This document shows positions 14,934 to 27,490 of a stretch of DNA of 64,000 nucleotides, piece by piece (within the stretch, counting starts at the first letter, position 1; every line of letters starts with the position of its first letter). Origin of the DNA: Pycnopodia helianthoides (Eukaryota; Echinodermata; Asteroidea; Forcipulatida; Asteriidae); contig CM063249.1 of the NCBI GenBank assembly GCA_032158295.1, forward strand, positions 9,439,195 to 9,503,194. Reading direction: 5' to 3'. The notes below the pieces were generated by a model. That model did not search any database. It saw nothing but the letters and a program-made list of their open reading frames with translations, and had not been told where the DNA came from. A program made the translations under genes and the position numbers.

Positions 14934-15249
14934 GGCCAGATGGCCACTTCAAGGTGAGGGCTACACCTAAGCCAACTGTCACCAGGGGCACGCTGCAACC
15001 TACTACAGGGGTTGCAACAGGGCTGGCTACCCCCTTCAAACACAGTCTGTAAGAATGTAGGGCATGGATATCTTTCACTAGGAGCCAGGCTGGTAGAGCA
15101 GAATGCACTACAATTTGTTACAAAGCAATTATGGTTAAGTGCCTTGCTCGAGGGCACAAGTGTCATGACAGGGATTGGAACCCACCCTCTGTTGCTAACA
15201 AATCCAGAGCTTGGGTCACGTGAGCTAGACCGCTTGGCCACGACACGCT
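14934..15249 (-). repeat. tRNA-derived SINE, family S2, reverse copy
   Basis: On the minus strand it reads a tRNA-like head, GGTTCCAATCCC, then TGTCATGACACTTGTGCCC and GAGCAAGGCACTTAACCATA. Apparent open frames here on both strands are shadows of this repeat. Confidence 0.75.
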
Positions 15250-17690
15250 ACAATGATGCAGATGTAAATGTGATCTAGATGTTCATGTAAATTGCTACAT
15301 ATACAGTATACATTTTCCCAAAATAATGTACACAAACGTTCACCCTGGCCCTAAATAATATAAGAAACATAAATTCTATAAACCAAAATGCAAGGCAACC
15401 CAGAAAGGTACAAATATAAGCTTTCAGACCACAAAAAATCCTGGTTATCCATTGAGAGATTTTGTCCCATAATTAACTACATTACCCAAAGTTGAATTTT
15501 GACTGTTAATAGTAAAGAAATTATCCTAGATTCTAACGGCTAAAATTCACTGATAAGCCACTATCTTAGACTGCAATAGAAAACACCACAATGTACTTTG
15601 AAGGTTACATACTCGTGAGACATATTTCTCATCTTGTGTAGATTGGTTTTGTGGCTGATGCACCTCCATGCAAACCTCTGCCTCATCAAAGTCATACAAC
15701 TTCCACAGCCCGCCCAAAGTTACACCTTGCAAAAAGATAGCCTTCACCCGGTCCCTCAAGATCCCCGTAACCACACCGAGATGGCTAACCCAGGCTACGT
15801 CTCCACCTGGTTTGCTCTGTGAGCCTACATCATATTAACTTGATCATAGATGATCCATCACATGAGAGTAATAGATCAGGGGCTCAAGGCCAAGCGTAAA
15901 TTGTGTCTTGAAATTACCCCAGCCCTGGATGCCTTGCACTTCCACGTGTACTCTTGGGATGTCACCTACAGTAGGTATATAGCAAACATCTATTTCCATC
16001 CTGATGGAATTCATAAAGAACAATAAGCACGCAGACCAAAGATGCATACATTAAGTCTACAAATTCCCACAACAAGCATTGATACATGGGACACTTTGGT
16101 TGGGGGTAACAGCGGAGTAAAATTCAACCCCACGGAGGGGCATTGATTCCACTCTGAATACAGTAAAGCATGGTTTTATAAACCATCGATGACACTCTCA
16201 AAGGCCATTCAACATTTGCAACCTGCTGGAACACACTAAACCGTCATGCCAATGCTAACGGTACAGCAATAAATAGGATTTACATAAACACTGCTATAAA
16301 GCAACAAACTCTGGCTTCTACATGTGCAGGATTTTTTTTTGCCGAGTGAATCTCTTGGGGAAAAAAAAGTAATGTTGAAATTTGGCTTTTTCATTCAAAA
16401 TACTGAAATTTTGAAGTAAAACTCTTAGTTCCTGTTTAAATAAATAATATGTTTTCAGTTTGAACAAACAGGCGTTCTTGGGGGGTCCATTCCAATTCTG
16501 GTGGGATGGTTAAGTACATGTATGTATCCTTTCTGTTTCATACGCTATATTTTTTGTCTACCCCGGAGAGAAAGATTTATAGTACAATGCCTCTTTAATG
16601 CCCCGGATGACCATCAGATTTTCCCATCAGGGATTATTCAAAGTTGCGCCGTGGCCACAATCATGGTCCCAATATGATTATCATTTCACACAGTGACAGC
16701 TGTACAGTTATGACGTCACCATCTATCAAGTATCAATGCCAGGGGGGGGGGGTAAAGGACATTGACCCAGTGGTAGGCATTGGAGCATGGGATGCACAGC
16801 AATGATAAAGAACAGAAATTGCATTCTGCCTCACCATAGGTTGATGCACTACATGTGTACATTGTAGGTGCTATTCTAGATCATCTATGCAGTATGTGAG
16901 AATGTAGCGGTATTGCTCATTCATGCTGGAGTAACCAAGCTTGGGGTATAAAACTACAGATGCAATACAGCATCCATGCTAATTGGTACCAGTCAAAATC
17001 CTTACAATAAAACAAACCTACGCATCAATTAAAAAGAGGTTTTTTTTATATTAAACTTGTCTTGCTACTTATTCTACTGCCGTGGAGTAGATTTCCGAAT
17101 TCGGGAGACCTACTTAGTTCTTATTGGTACCAGTCAAAATTATCTGCAATAAAAAAAAGCCTTCGCATCAAGAGAGTTTTTTTTTAATATTGGATTTGAG
17201 GCATTGCATGGTGAGCTTTCAATGTATCAGTTTGCAGTAACACCATTCTACTGCGCTGTGTAGATTTATTCTTTGAGAACTTGTCTTGCTACTTATTCTA
17301 CTCCCATGGAGTAGATTTCCAAATTCGGGAGACTACTTAGTTCTTAGATTTGTTGTATGTCCTTCAGGTATTAAATAAAAATGATTGAATTTTTCATTTT
17401 TTTACAATAAGTCATTCAAACCGTTTTGAAACTGTAAATTTTAATGTTTTCCCTGCCCCAGACAGCCGGACCATGAGTCACATTACAAATTGACTATTAT
17501 AATATTTTCCTTCTGGCATACGAAGTAATAGTTAAATTTCCTGACAGTATTTAGTTCATAATGATGGGTGCATTCATTATTTTACAAACTTCACTAGATT
17601 TGTCAAGTATGGAGAAAAAAATTTTAAGGGTGTTTTGTTTTGATCAATAGTGGACTTTGTTTTGTGCACGGAAGCTAGCTTGTTTTCCTT

Positions 17691-18040
17691 TTAAAGGCAG
17701 GGTACACTTTTGGGTGGTTGTCAAATACCAGTATCCTCACTTGGTGTATCTCAACATATGCATAGAATAATACACCTGTGAAAATTTGGGCTCAATTGTT
17801 CGTCAAAGTTGCAAGAAAATAATGAAAGGAAAAAAAACCTTTGGATAGCATTGTGTGCTTTCATGCCTGAAGCCTTTCTCAGATCCAAATTTTGGGGTTG
17901 AAAATTACCTCTTTCTCTAAAGCTACACTACTTTAAAGGGAGTCGTTTTCTCACAATGTTTTATACTATTAACTCTTCAGTGCTCCTTATCAAGTAAGCT
18001 TTTACTAACTTGTAGAGATTCCCAAAAATATACCCCGTCT
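17691..18040 (+). mobile_element. TTAA-flanked MITE family E, copy 1
   Basis: Starts TTAAAGGCAGGGTACACTTT and shares CTGAAGCCTTT, AAATTACCTCTTTCTC and TCACAATGTTTTATAC with the copy at 47.9 kb. The right end is eroded. Confidence 0.75.
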
Positions 18041-18975
18041 CTAATGGTACCAAAACCTACGTTGGAAATGCAAAATCTGATTTCGGTTTAATGAGAATTA
18101 GCATCATTAGCTCAGGCCTGAAACTTCCTGGAGGCAACAGAGGCAATTGCCTCCAAGCCCCCTGGTCACTGCCTTGGTGCCCCTTGAAATGTGTTTTCAG
18201 AGGAAAAGTACAGAGTACGATAAAAAAAAAACTTTCAAAAAGGAAACATTTCATCGACAAAGACGTGCCAAATCTGAATGCAATATCACGGCACTGTGCT
18301 AACTGATTACCCATCTTCTTCGACAGTACACTCGCTTAACTCTATTTCAAATAGACGTACCTCTTTCATGTCCAACCCTACTCTGGCATTTTAATATTTT
18401 TCAATGGGCAGCGTGCGGCCGATCAGATTTCAATATTTTCCAGTGCTAAGGACAATTTAAATTGTTACGCACTCTTGGAAACATGATTTAAGCACTTGAA
18501 TCACCCCCAACTCTGGAATGAGGTTCATCCGTGACAGCAAATTATTCCTGGATTTTGATGATAAGTGGGAGGCAGCTGGCGGGTAAAAGACCTTTGGCGT
18601 TTCATCAGACACGCATTCTCGAATGCTTTAGAATTTATAATATATTTGTACATTTCAGTACACCAGAGTTGCAAGTTAAAGGTGTTGCTTTTTATTATAC
18701 GCAAAAGACCATTACGATGTACATCGGGGGTGGGGGGGGGGACAATTTGATACACACTGAAAATTTTACATGAAAATGAAGTTGATGAGTCATTGATTGT
18801 GCATCAAGAGTTCCTAAGCATGTTCAGCTTGGAAATTCATTCCTAAAGTGAAAGGGTAATTTCCTTCGAAGATAAGGAACATTGTTAAGTGATACCAAAG
18901 CCAGGAAAAAAAAGTTTAACAGCCTCCATGGCCCCTGCACAAGTCCAGTTGGTGAATAGTGTGAGATGCCATAGT

Positions 18976-19134
18976 GTTAGCCAGAGGAATGTCTGGGTGT
19001 CTTTTGGAAACCCTGTTTTAAATTTGGGCACTCTGTTTCATCTGTCATTTACACGTGAATGTATTGTAAGTGAACAATTTGGACACCCAGTTTTTAAATT
19101 TCCAGCAAGTTTGGACACCCTTTTACCAAACCTT
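18976..19134 (+). repeat. Dispersed repeat M, forward copy
   Basis: TGTTAGCCAGAGGAATGTCT to CAAGTTTGGACACCC, containing three GGACACCC or GGGTGTC-type motifs. An inverted copy lies at 23,373-23,518. Confidence 0.7.
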
Positions 19135-19885
19135 GTGAGATGTGTTGATTTTCAAAAACACATACATGTAAGTGGACAAAGAGTTTCCGTTTATTGAACT
19201 CAACATATTACCACATTTGAATTTACACTAACATATTTTTTTCCGATCTCGACTCCATCCATTCATGTTCTTGATGCACTTTTTTCCTCCAGGTAAACAA
19301 CACAACAGTGGGGTCAGATGGTACATTTCCTTCGAGTTCACTCACATGAACTGAACCTTAGTCAAGCGCTAGTCAACCGTGCCTGTGTACTTTCCGTTTA
19401 AAGGTTAAGTACAACAATCAGTTCCCTGGAAGTGTTCTCCCTTTCCGATGCTTCGGTTTTACGACCCACAATGTGAATGGCGAATGCTCATCACACAACA
19501 AACACTTTGGCTTCTTTGTTTTGGAAAATAACATGCAGATACCGGTTTACATGTTATGGTTTGTAAAAGGCCCTCAAATTAACCCACAGCGTCCAGAGCA
19601 AATGGCAGGGTGCCCTGTGCTTTTTTGCTGTGTTGCCCTTTGCAAAGTGGCAATACACATTTACATTTTCATTGTAGAAGTGCCCTGTACCAGAGTAAAA
19701 CTGTAAGCCCCTTCAAGAGCGAAGTTTAAGGATTATCACAGTATGTGAAATAATTATGAACATTAGAAGATGAAATAATTAAACATGTGCAAGTTTTTCA
19801 ATAGAACTTGATTTAAATTGCTGGTATTGCTGGTATGGCTCCTGCAGAAGACCAAACCAAACAATTTGAATGAAACTCTTCCAGG

Positions 19886-20252
19886 TAAGCTATTTGCGAG
19901 TTAGATTTGAATAATGTCTGGTACAATGACTTGCTTAGTCAAAAGTTTTGGCTTAAATTTGAAAACCCGCAAACCATATTGACAGTTGCTGTGTCACTTG
20001 ATTTGGGGCAAGCTTTTTTGCGCAGTTACGTAAAAGACAGCAAACACCCATACAAAACTTTGAATGATCGAATGTGTACGGCACAATGGGGGCTAGCCTG
20101 CTCATCTGGCGGTTGCTACACAAAAGCTTGCCCCGAGCCAATTGACATAGCAACTGTCTCTGTAGTCTGAGGAATTCAACTTAAAGCGCTAATTTGTGAC
20201 TACGCAAGTCATTGCACCAGACATTACTCAAATCTAACTTGCAAATGGCTTA
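19886..20252. mobile_element. Palindromic element K, copy 2
   Basis: AAGCTATTTGCGAGTTAGAT to CTAACTTGCAAATGGCTT, 367 bp. Paired internal motifs GACAGTTGCTGTGTCA and ACATAGCAACTGTC form the stem. The open frames on both strands here are shadows of the palindrome. Confidence 0.8.
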
Positions 20253-20851
20253 CTCCGATGTTGTTGTACCATCTCTTTAAAGCCATTCAACAAACAGCCA
20301 CTATCATGACAACCAGTGCTATGTAAAGTGTAACATGAACTTTCCACATGTCCCTTTAAAAAAGACCGTACAAGTACGTCACTGGTAATTGCCAAGATTT
20401 GTATTGATGGAGACACAAGCCGGGCAATGTATATTTTCGGCGGAGGTGATGACAATACAATGTGGGTCCTCTACCCATCATGTCAATATATGCCTGTATG
20501 ACTTCATCAGCGAAGAGAACACAATAAATTACATACAAAAAACTAAAGGTCATTGGTTATTCCCGGGATGGAGATTGTCAGGTATTGACGAAAATTGCCA
20601 TTAGCTTCCTAATTACTTAAATGTAAAAAGAGATAGGTCAGCAGGTATTTCTGGGGTGACAATCTTCATGAATTAAAGAAAAATGCTATTTTATTCTACT
20701 GAGAGTTGGTAACTTCAAATAAATGTGACATTACAGGATTAAATTGTAATCTGTCGGCATAGTCAAGCCTGTATAAACAGGTACGCTTTTTTCACAGAAT
20801 ATTCTGTATTTTAAACTGCAGCGAGTAAACAAATTCCACTCATTAGGTCCT

Positions 20852-21024
20852 GCAGCCGATTTCACGAAACGCTAGGATTAATCCTATCTCGAGTTAGGAT
20901 GAGTAACTCGTCCTAACTTAGGGTGGGTTCAATGCTTCCTAACGTCTACGAATACGGAACTCAACTCGTCCTAAGTCCTAAGATTAATCCTAAGTTAGGA
21001 AGAGTTCGGTGAAATCGACGGCTG
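20852..21024. mobile_element. Short palindromic element L
   Basis: Arms GCAGCCGATTTCACGAAACG and GGTGAAATCGACGGCTG, with alternating CTAGGATTAATCCTA and AACTCGTCCTAA motifs. 173 bp, likely able to fold into a long hairpin. Confidence 0.75.
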
Positions 21025-22118
21025 GACACTTGTGCGCAATAAAACACACTGAAGGCAGTTTCCAGATTGAGTTTCTCGTTTCCAAAAAAAAATAAAGAAC
21101 AGATCTCATCAGAACTGCAAAAAGGGTGGGTACATCAAGGTCACCTGTAATACCCGCTGTTGTAATGCAACCTTTTAGATTACGGAATTGTCCCACTGGG
21201 AACACGTTCACATTGAAGAAAATTTACACAACAAAAAACAACACCGGTGACCTTCGACCTTTTCTTGACACACGGCTGTCCCTTTCCCCTCGTAAAACAT
21301 CAAGAGGTTTTTCTTTCCACGACCTTACAGTATTTCCCGAGGACAAGCAGTTCAGGGGGTTACTTTATCCATATTTGAAGACCTCTGGCTTAGAAGCGAA
21401 AGCTGAAGGAGGGAATAAATTTGTAATCCCTAAATGGGACTTAGGGCACACTTTCACACACATGGTTGAAAACTCAAACCAAAAACACTGTCAATAATTC
21501 ATCGTCACTGTCAAGAAAACCACACTCAATTATGAAGCCGGCAACGTTAGACAGCAGACTGAAACAAACAGCTTTATACTTTAGCGACCTGCTCGCTTCG
21601 CTTCTTTCAATGGTTCCCCAGGTAAAAAAAACAGGCCTCTCGTTCCCCTTACAGAATAACCCATTACACTTTCGGATTCTTACTTCAGCGGGAAGTCCAT
21701 TTAAAAATGCAGAGAAAACGATTGAACAGACCTTTCCATTGCAACGTCACAGCTGGAGTTTTTGCCAACCAAGGTTGGAAAACTATAGAAAGCCACAAAT
21801 GCAAAGCAAAAAAACCATAGCCACAGTTTGTAACAATGTTACATACATATTTAAAAACACTGTTTAATTTTTTGGAAACAAAGCAACCAACCATGGGATG
21901 TGTTGTTTTTGAAGTTTGCAGAAATGCCGAATTTGGTTACAACATCTTTTAACACGATTGGTTGTTTTGCTAACATTCGGGCCAGGCCAACCAGCTGGGG
22001 TTGTTTATCAACAATGGAAAGGTCTATCGTTTGCTCAAAAGTCAACACACACAAATTATGAAACTCAAAGTTAAAGTTTTCTATTAATTGAGAAGAGAAT
22101 ACTTTTTAAAAATCTTAC

Positions 22119-22160
22119 CTTTGGGGGTGAGCGCTTCGGGAAAGCTACCTTGGGGTCAAT
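22119..22160 (-). CDS. msi: Musashi-like protein, coding exon 5 (RRM1-RRM2 linker)
   Basis: A 42-base, phase 0/0 exon encoding IDPKVAFPKRSPPK, which matches IDPKVAFPRRAQPK of vertebrate Musashi, the last strand of RRM1 and the inter-RRM linker. The acceptor is ATTAATAG and the donor is AAAG|GTAAGA. This peptide separates Musashi from the related DAZAP1, whose equivalent region reads IDPKPCTPRG. Joined exons 1-5 give an unbroken 104-residue reading frame. The next exon should begin RRM2 (roughly MVTRTKKIFVGGLS). I read the minus strand down to position 1 and did not see it, so the gene appears cut by the left edge. Confidence 0.94.
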
Positions 22161-22427
22161 CTATTAATGAAAACAACAAACGGAATAAATGAATCAAGTG
22201 TTTCACTCAGTAACAATAGTCTCTTAGGAAACGACGCATCCAATGAAAAACAGAACAAAGGAAACCCAGTTGGATGGGAACTGGGTGATTATTTACAACT
22301 GACCTCCTAAGAAACACACTACAGGTTTCCTCTAGACAGTCGTTACCAAAAAATGCACCGTCTAAATTCTCTTCCTATCCGAACCGTGATCTCAATTTTG
22401 AAAGAGAAAAACTTGATGAAAAGATCT

Positions 22428-22620
22428 GGGCCCAATTTCATAAAGCTGTTTAGCACAAAATAGTGCTTAACACATTTCTTTGCTAAGCAATACTTGAGTG
22501 GGACACCAGTCGCAACAACATAGACTTGATGGAATGTTGGCTGGTAGCCAGTTTCTGGTAAGCAATATTTTTCTGTGCTTAGCAACTTTTTGTGCTTACA
22601 GGCTTTATGGAATTGGGCCC
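22428..22620. mobile_element. Palindromic MITE family A, copy
   Basis: Bounded by GGGCCCAATTTCATAAAGCT and TTATGGAATTGGGCCC. It is followed directly by another start (AGGGCCCAATGTCAT) and about 45 bases of element, so two insertions abut. Confidence 0.85.
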
Positions 22621-23372
22621 AGGGCCCAATGTCATGGTGCTGCTTAGCACAGAACTCTGTGCTTACGGCCAATGCACTTTACAGGGAGGCGGTAGCGCAG
22701 AATTTTGTGGAAACAGTGCCATAAGATTGGGTCCTGAGTACAAAACCTGACCACAGGGTGTGCACAACATTGGTGAGATTCAATCAAAATAAATGTCTAC
22801 ATATTTTAAATAACTTTAACTTGGTATAAAGACGGTAATGGTGGAAAATTTCACTTGAAAAAATGTTGTGCCTGAAATGCTACTGTTTTTGAGAAATGAG
22901 AAAACGTTAGTTATGATCTCGCAAGATAAACAGTGAAAAACTAAATTTCTCACAATTCCAATGACTGAAGGTTTGTTATTTCATGTATACAATGTGTGTT
23001 GGGTCACATAAAGTGTAAATACTGGTCTTTGACAAGTACCATTATTGACCATACTTTAAAACATTCTTGATAATCTCTGACCGATAAACACATCACGGGA
23101 AGTCAAATCTCTCTGGATAAACTCCAAACCTTGTTTGTAAAACTGTTTTGATAATCTTTGAAATTCAAACTGGAACCAAACCTGTCCTGGTAATTACCAT
23201 TTCTAAACTCGAAATCAACAGATCTACAATTCATTTTACTATCGAACAAAGTAACAGAGGCCATGCAAACACTGTCTTGGCCACAGTGCCTGCTACACAT
23301 TTTCCTACAGATGATCTTCATATTCTTTGAGTGTCCCTTACTAGTAAGGATATTAAGGGGTTTACCTCGGCA

Positions 23373-23518
23373 AGGGTTTAGCCAGGATTTGGTAAGAGGG
23401 TGTCCAAATTTGCTGGAAATGTAAAAACTGGGTGTCCAAATTGTTCACTTACAATACAGGGTGTCCAAATTTAAAACAGGGTGCCCAAAAGACACCCAGA
23501 CACCCCCTCTGGCTAACA
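23373..23518 (-). repeat. Dispersed repeat M, inverted copy
   Basis: Reverse complement of the 19.0-kb copy (AATTTGCTGGAAATGTAAAA, TTGTTCACTTACAATACAGG). It lacks about 20 bases present in that copy. Confidence 0.7.
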
Positions 23519-24410
23519 TGCACCTCGGTGTGTCTGGCATGGTTGGTTGCATTAGGTTTGTGCCACAGCACCTTGTACACATTACAAGGTGCTACATGTA
23601 CAAATAATGTAAAATGGGTCTTATCATTCCAAAACAACTCTACATACCTGTAGAAAGTATCATGAGTGCTTTGGGACGCCCTTCGGCTGTGAAAAGTGCT
23701 ACAAACGAACCCAGTTTTCTTGTTATTAAAGGATTATAAGGAGATGATAAAGTTGCTCCTTCAGGAGTAAAATTCCAGGTCTGTATTAAACATGACATAG
23801 TTCTTCCAAATCGGCTTATAGAATGACAGAGAGACAAGTTTGTCCCTGTTCAAAACTCGAATCTCTTTTCCCCCATGTTCAAAAATGGCGTGCCGCGTGT
23901 GTGTTACTGTTAACATCCCGGCATCATGTCTTCCGGATTTCCCTCATGTTTAAAACCCTAAACATTATCGCCTTCACATCTCGTGAAACCAAACCCAAAA
24001 CTGTCTAGATTTATATATGAAGTGTCAGCGCAAACATTTTCAGCGATCTGCAGCATTCAACACATTGCACAGACGCTGGGGATGCTTAAGTGCAAACCCA
24101 ATTCCTGAAGACGTCAGTGAATGGTGTCAGAGTAGTTAATTGCTGGATGATGGTTCTGCCATATTACTGGCTCGGTAGCCAGTACTGTACACAACTGCTA
24201 ATGAGCTATCCTTCCATGAATTGTTTATATCTTATTTGGTCGAAAGAATTCAATGGTACAAAACATCAGAGGCTATTCTATTTTCTTGCCTGAATTGTTA
24301 ATTGCTGATGGGTAAACTCGCTGCGAGCTTTCAATCTAAAAATTGATGAAGTCTCGTTTTCATCATTTGTGCGAGCACCATGATGATGAGCACATTGATT
24401 CTGTCGCCTT

Positions 24411-24590
24411 GGGCCCAATTTCATAAAGCTGCTTGAGCAGAAAGTAGTGCTTCAAAATATTCTGCTAAGCAAAAATAAGCAGGGTACCAGTCACAGATAC
24501 TATGTGTGACATGGCATTTTAGCTGGTAACCTGTATTCCGTTATTAAGCATAAATTTGTAGTGTTGAGCTACTTTTTCTCAATTCAGCCC
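24411..24590. mobile_element. Palindromic MITE family A, copy
   Basis: Begins GGGCCCAATTTCATAAAGCT, with internal AGCAGGGTACCAGTCACAGA. The right end is eroded (CTCAATTCAGCCCC). Confidence 0.8.
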
Positions 24591-26499
24591 CAGTCTTGGC
24601 TTTGCTTACGTTTATTCTAACATGTTCTAATACTAAAAAGGTTCTCTTATAATAGTGCCCCTTTCCTAGGTGAAGTGCTCTTGCCAAGGCGTTGATAAAT
24701 CGCCTGTCCGATTGCCCAGAGCAAATTTTATTTCGCAACTTCAACATCTGAATGGTCTACTGGTCTGCCCGATCGGGCAAGGGCTCTTAATGAAACACTA
24801 CTGAGTTATATATTAGCATTATTTATTCATTACAAAAATTGCCGTAAAATTTCCTACTGAGTGTTCAAAGCATTTCATCAATTTTAAGCTTATAAAAATC
24901 CACTTAAATTGTTGTGCATGTCGTGGTTGTGCCACCATAACTGACACTGGTTTCCTTGTTAAACAAACATTGTCTGTGTACAATGGGGGAGGGAGAGGGG
25001 ATTTCATATAATATAATAATATAATAAACCGCATGTCTCAACAGTCAATTGTGTCTCTTTTTGCCCAGGCAAGTTCGGGGAAGCAATCCTTGACCAAAGC
25101 TTGCCGAATCTGGCAATTAAGAACAAGACCAAATTGTCGAGCCCTACCTTGCTAATTGTAAGACGCTGGAATAGAATCTAACCCTAATAATGCTGATGAT
25201 GTACAGATGATTTTACAAAGTTTAATAATTTGTCATAAGGTTACAAAGTTGAAACCATCAATGGTTTCGACATTATTGCTACCACATGCGGCTATTATTA
25301 GTACATGTATTCAGTTTGACAAGGCCATGAGTTTCTTTAATACCACAGAATTTGTGTACCCTCAATTGTGTACCACACCCTAGTGTACATTTCACGTTTT
25401 CCTGGTTCAAAAGCTGTGGACAAAACAGCGACAAAACAAATAAGTGTTTTTGTGTGCACACCCCTTGTTGGGAACGGTTTGGCTGAAGAATGTACCTCAG
25501 TTTACTAATGAGAACAAACAATGCTAAGCCTGGGGGAGGGAAAAAAAAGTCTGCATGTGAACTGCATAGTGACACACCAGGATGCAAGTTTTCCAGTTGG
25601 TTTTTCGGGAGACTTTCAAGCTTTTTTCGACACAACAAGCCTCCACAAATCTTGTTAAAAATAGGAACTGATCTTTCCGAGGAAAAAAAACAACACATTA
25701 AAGCAACTTGTTTTTCTGTTAATCATGTTAAATGATATGCTCATTTCTTGCGCCTGAAGGCAGGAAAAGGAAAGACTTTTACAATTTGCCGACAGATGAC
25801 ACCATTTCAGAGAGATATAATACTCGGGTTTCAGCGTCAACTAAACCCAAAGTAAGCTTTCATCCCCGAAGTTCTTTCTGGTGCATTTCTTTACACGATG
25901 TATTGTGCAACAGGATGTCTACAGTTGGGACCAGTCACAGACCAGACTGCTGACTGACTGGAACCGATAATGGGGAAGGATTTGTTGTGACCTCACTGAG
26001 TCAAAGGGTGCACAATGGGACAATGGGGACAGGGTGGAGGTGCAACAAAGGAGGGGTAGTGTGTCCAAATGGGATACCCTTCTCCTGGTGCTCACTTACT
26101 ACTTACTGTTACATGGAGAATACAAGCAATCAATGATAATGCAGTGAAGACATTCACAAAATGTCTGAGGGCAGGAATGGTTTTTTTTACGAAGTCACAC
26201 ATTTTGCACATGCAATAAACAATGGTTAAGGAACTTAAATTTTTCAGTAATGACACTGTTCAGTCATTATGGGCTTTTTTTTTAATCTGTCTCTCAAATC
26301 TGTGCACATACTTTAGGCAATTTGGAGGAAGGCTTGGGGTTTGTAATGGATATCAACAAAACTGATTTACTATAGTAAAATGGTAAACCAACTCAAGAAA
26401 ACAATACTTTCTCTTTAGAAGGCAATGTCACACAGGGCAATTTACAGACAACCAGTTCCAGGCAATCTCAAAGAAAGAATATTCACATTCAAAAGTCAC

Positions 26500-26660
26500 A
26501 CCATGTTCTCCGGGGATAAAAAGATGACAGGTTCAAGTCCCGCTTGAGTCAATTTTTTTTTGTTAAGCCCAAAGTTATTTAATATTCACCGTGTCAGTTT
26601 CCCTTGTGGTTTATTACTTGACATTTGAAACATAAAGTCACATCTCCTTCCCAGTTCCCA
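26500..26660 (+). repeat. tRNA-derived SINE, family S1, copy 2 (5' truncated)
   Basis: GGTTCAAGTCCCGC followed by GAGTCAATTTTT, then a body (CCCAAAGTTATTTAATATTC and CAGTTTCCCTTG) shared with the copy 300 bases downstream. The A box is absent. Confidence 0.65.
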
Positions 26661-26744
26661 CGCTGCATTGTAAACTTGGGTGCGATCCCAGGCTGTTTGG
26701 CAGTTACAGGGTTGATTGCCTTCTGACAGGCACCCCAGAACAAA

Positions 26745-26960
26745 GATATTTACAAAATAGGGAGACCGCCAACATCAGGGCTAGATGGTTCTGTTGGTAG
26801 AGCACCGACTCGTTAAGCCAGAGGTCACAGGTTAAACTCCCGCTCTGTGAGTTTTTCTTTATTCAACCCAAAGTTATTCAACATTTACCCACTCAGTTTC
26901 CCTTGAGGTTTTATTACTTGGTATTTGAAGTGAAAAGTCACATCCCCTTAAGGTGATCCA
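26745..26960 (+). repeat. tRNA-derived SINE, family S1, copy 3
   Basis: The head GGCTAGATGGTTCTGTTGGTAG is tRNA-like, with a degenerate B box GGTTAAACTCC. The body (CCAAAGTTATTCAACATT, CAGTTTCCCTTGAGG) is about 90% like copy 2. The leader (GGGAGACCGCCAAC) matches the copy at 258. Confidence 0.7.
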
Positions 26961-27188
26961 TCTGCTGCCGCTTTCCAGGTTGTATCCTTGTTCATTACAG
27001 AATTCCCAAAATGAGCCGCACAATTTAAATTGTACCTCCAGAAACTAATGTGTAGGCCCTAGTCAATTGGAGTTGAAAAATACAATCACTATTTTGCTTC
27101 TACCCACCACTTAATTACCGGCACTCAAGTTTTTAAATGTACAACATGAAAAATAAACGAAATAAATGACAAAAACATTTGGACTTAC

Positions 27189-27273
27189 CTTTTTACTGTC
27201 TACTTCATGGCGTTCTGTTTTTAGGACTTTCTCTACACACTTAGGGTCTCCAAATGTAACGAAACCAAATCCC
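27189..27273 (-). CDS. msi: Musashi-like protein, coding exon 4 (RRM1 RNP1 motif)
   Basis: An 85-base exon that completes Arg62 and encodes [17 protein letters not shown] and onward to DSKK (residue 90). RGFGFVTF at residues 62-69 is the RNP1 octamer with the RNA-stacking phenylalanines. The following helix and strand (ERHEVDSKK) correspond to PHHELDSKT of vertebrate Musashi. The acceptor is GTTACAG and the donor is AAAAAG|GTAAGT, with a phase-0 exit. The family position usually Ala in FADP is Gly here (FGDP). Confidence 0.96.
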
Positions 27274-27490
27274 CTGTAACAAAATAACATTGAAGGGTAA
27301 ATAACCCACACAAATGAAAATTTATCACAATAGAAAACAGTTGTTTATTTTTGATAATACTTGATATAGTCCATGATAATGAACAACTTGGTTGGTGGAA
27401 AGACAACAAAGCATTGGCACCAGCACAACAATTGAAGTTTAGTTATTTTAGTGTTGCGAGTAAAAGACAACTTGTAGACCCTTAGAGACC

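Larger units (their letters stand above)
1..22118 (-). other. Musashi intron 5 (partial, runs off the left edge)
   Basis: At least 22.1 kb without a recognisable exon on either strand after the GTAAGA donor at 22,118. It holds a 200-base tandem duplication, several palindromic MITEs, SINEs and the repeats listed separately. The stretches between these, including 1,200-6,900, 9,500-12,000, 12,200-14,900 and 15,250-17,690, are AT-rich and show only short chance reading frames. A very long intron at this point also occurs in vertebrate MSI2, as I recall it. Confidence 0.6.
22161..27188 (-). other. Musashi intron 4
   Basis: A 5.0-kb intron (GTAAGT...ATTAATAG). It contains family-A palindromes at 22,428-22,620 and 24,411-24,590, an inverted-copy repeat at 23,373-23,518, and a pair of related tRNA-derived SINEs at 26,500-26,960. 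No coding frame between exons is convincing. Confidence 0.85.

Noticed and set aside
14753..15278. Overlapping frames on both strands of up to 125 codons
   Set aside because: They overlap an S2 SINE and poly-T tracts, and no protein motif is seen.
21126..21867. Two overlapping plus-strand frames of 123 and 133 codons, among the longest in the window
   Set aside because: No domain, signal peptide or splice support, biased Lys/Thr/Ser composition, and they lie inside a Musashi intron on the opposite strand. Probably chance.
26783..26850. Possible functional tRNA gene
   Set aside because: Degenerate B box, no complete acceptor or anticodon stem, and the flanking body is shared with two other SINE copies.
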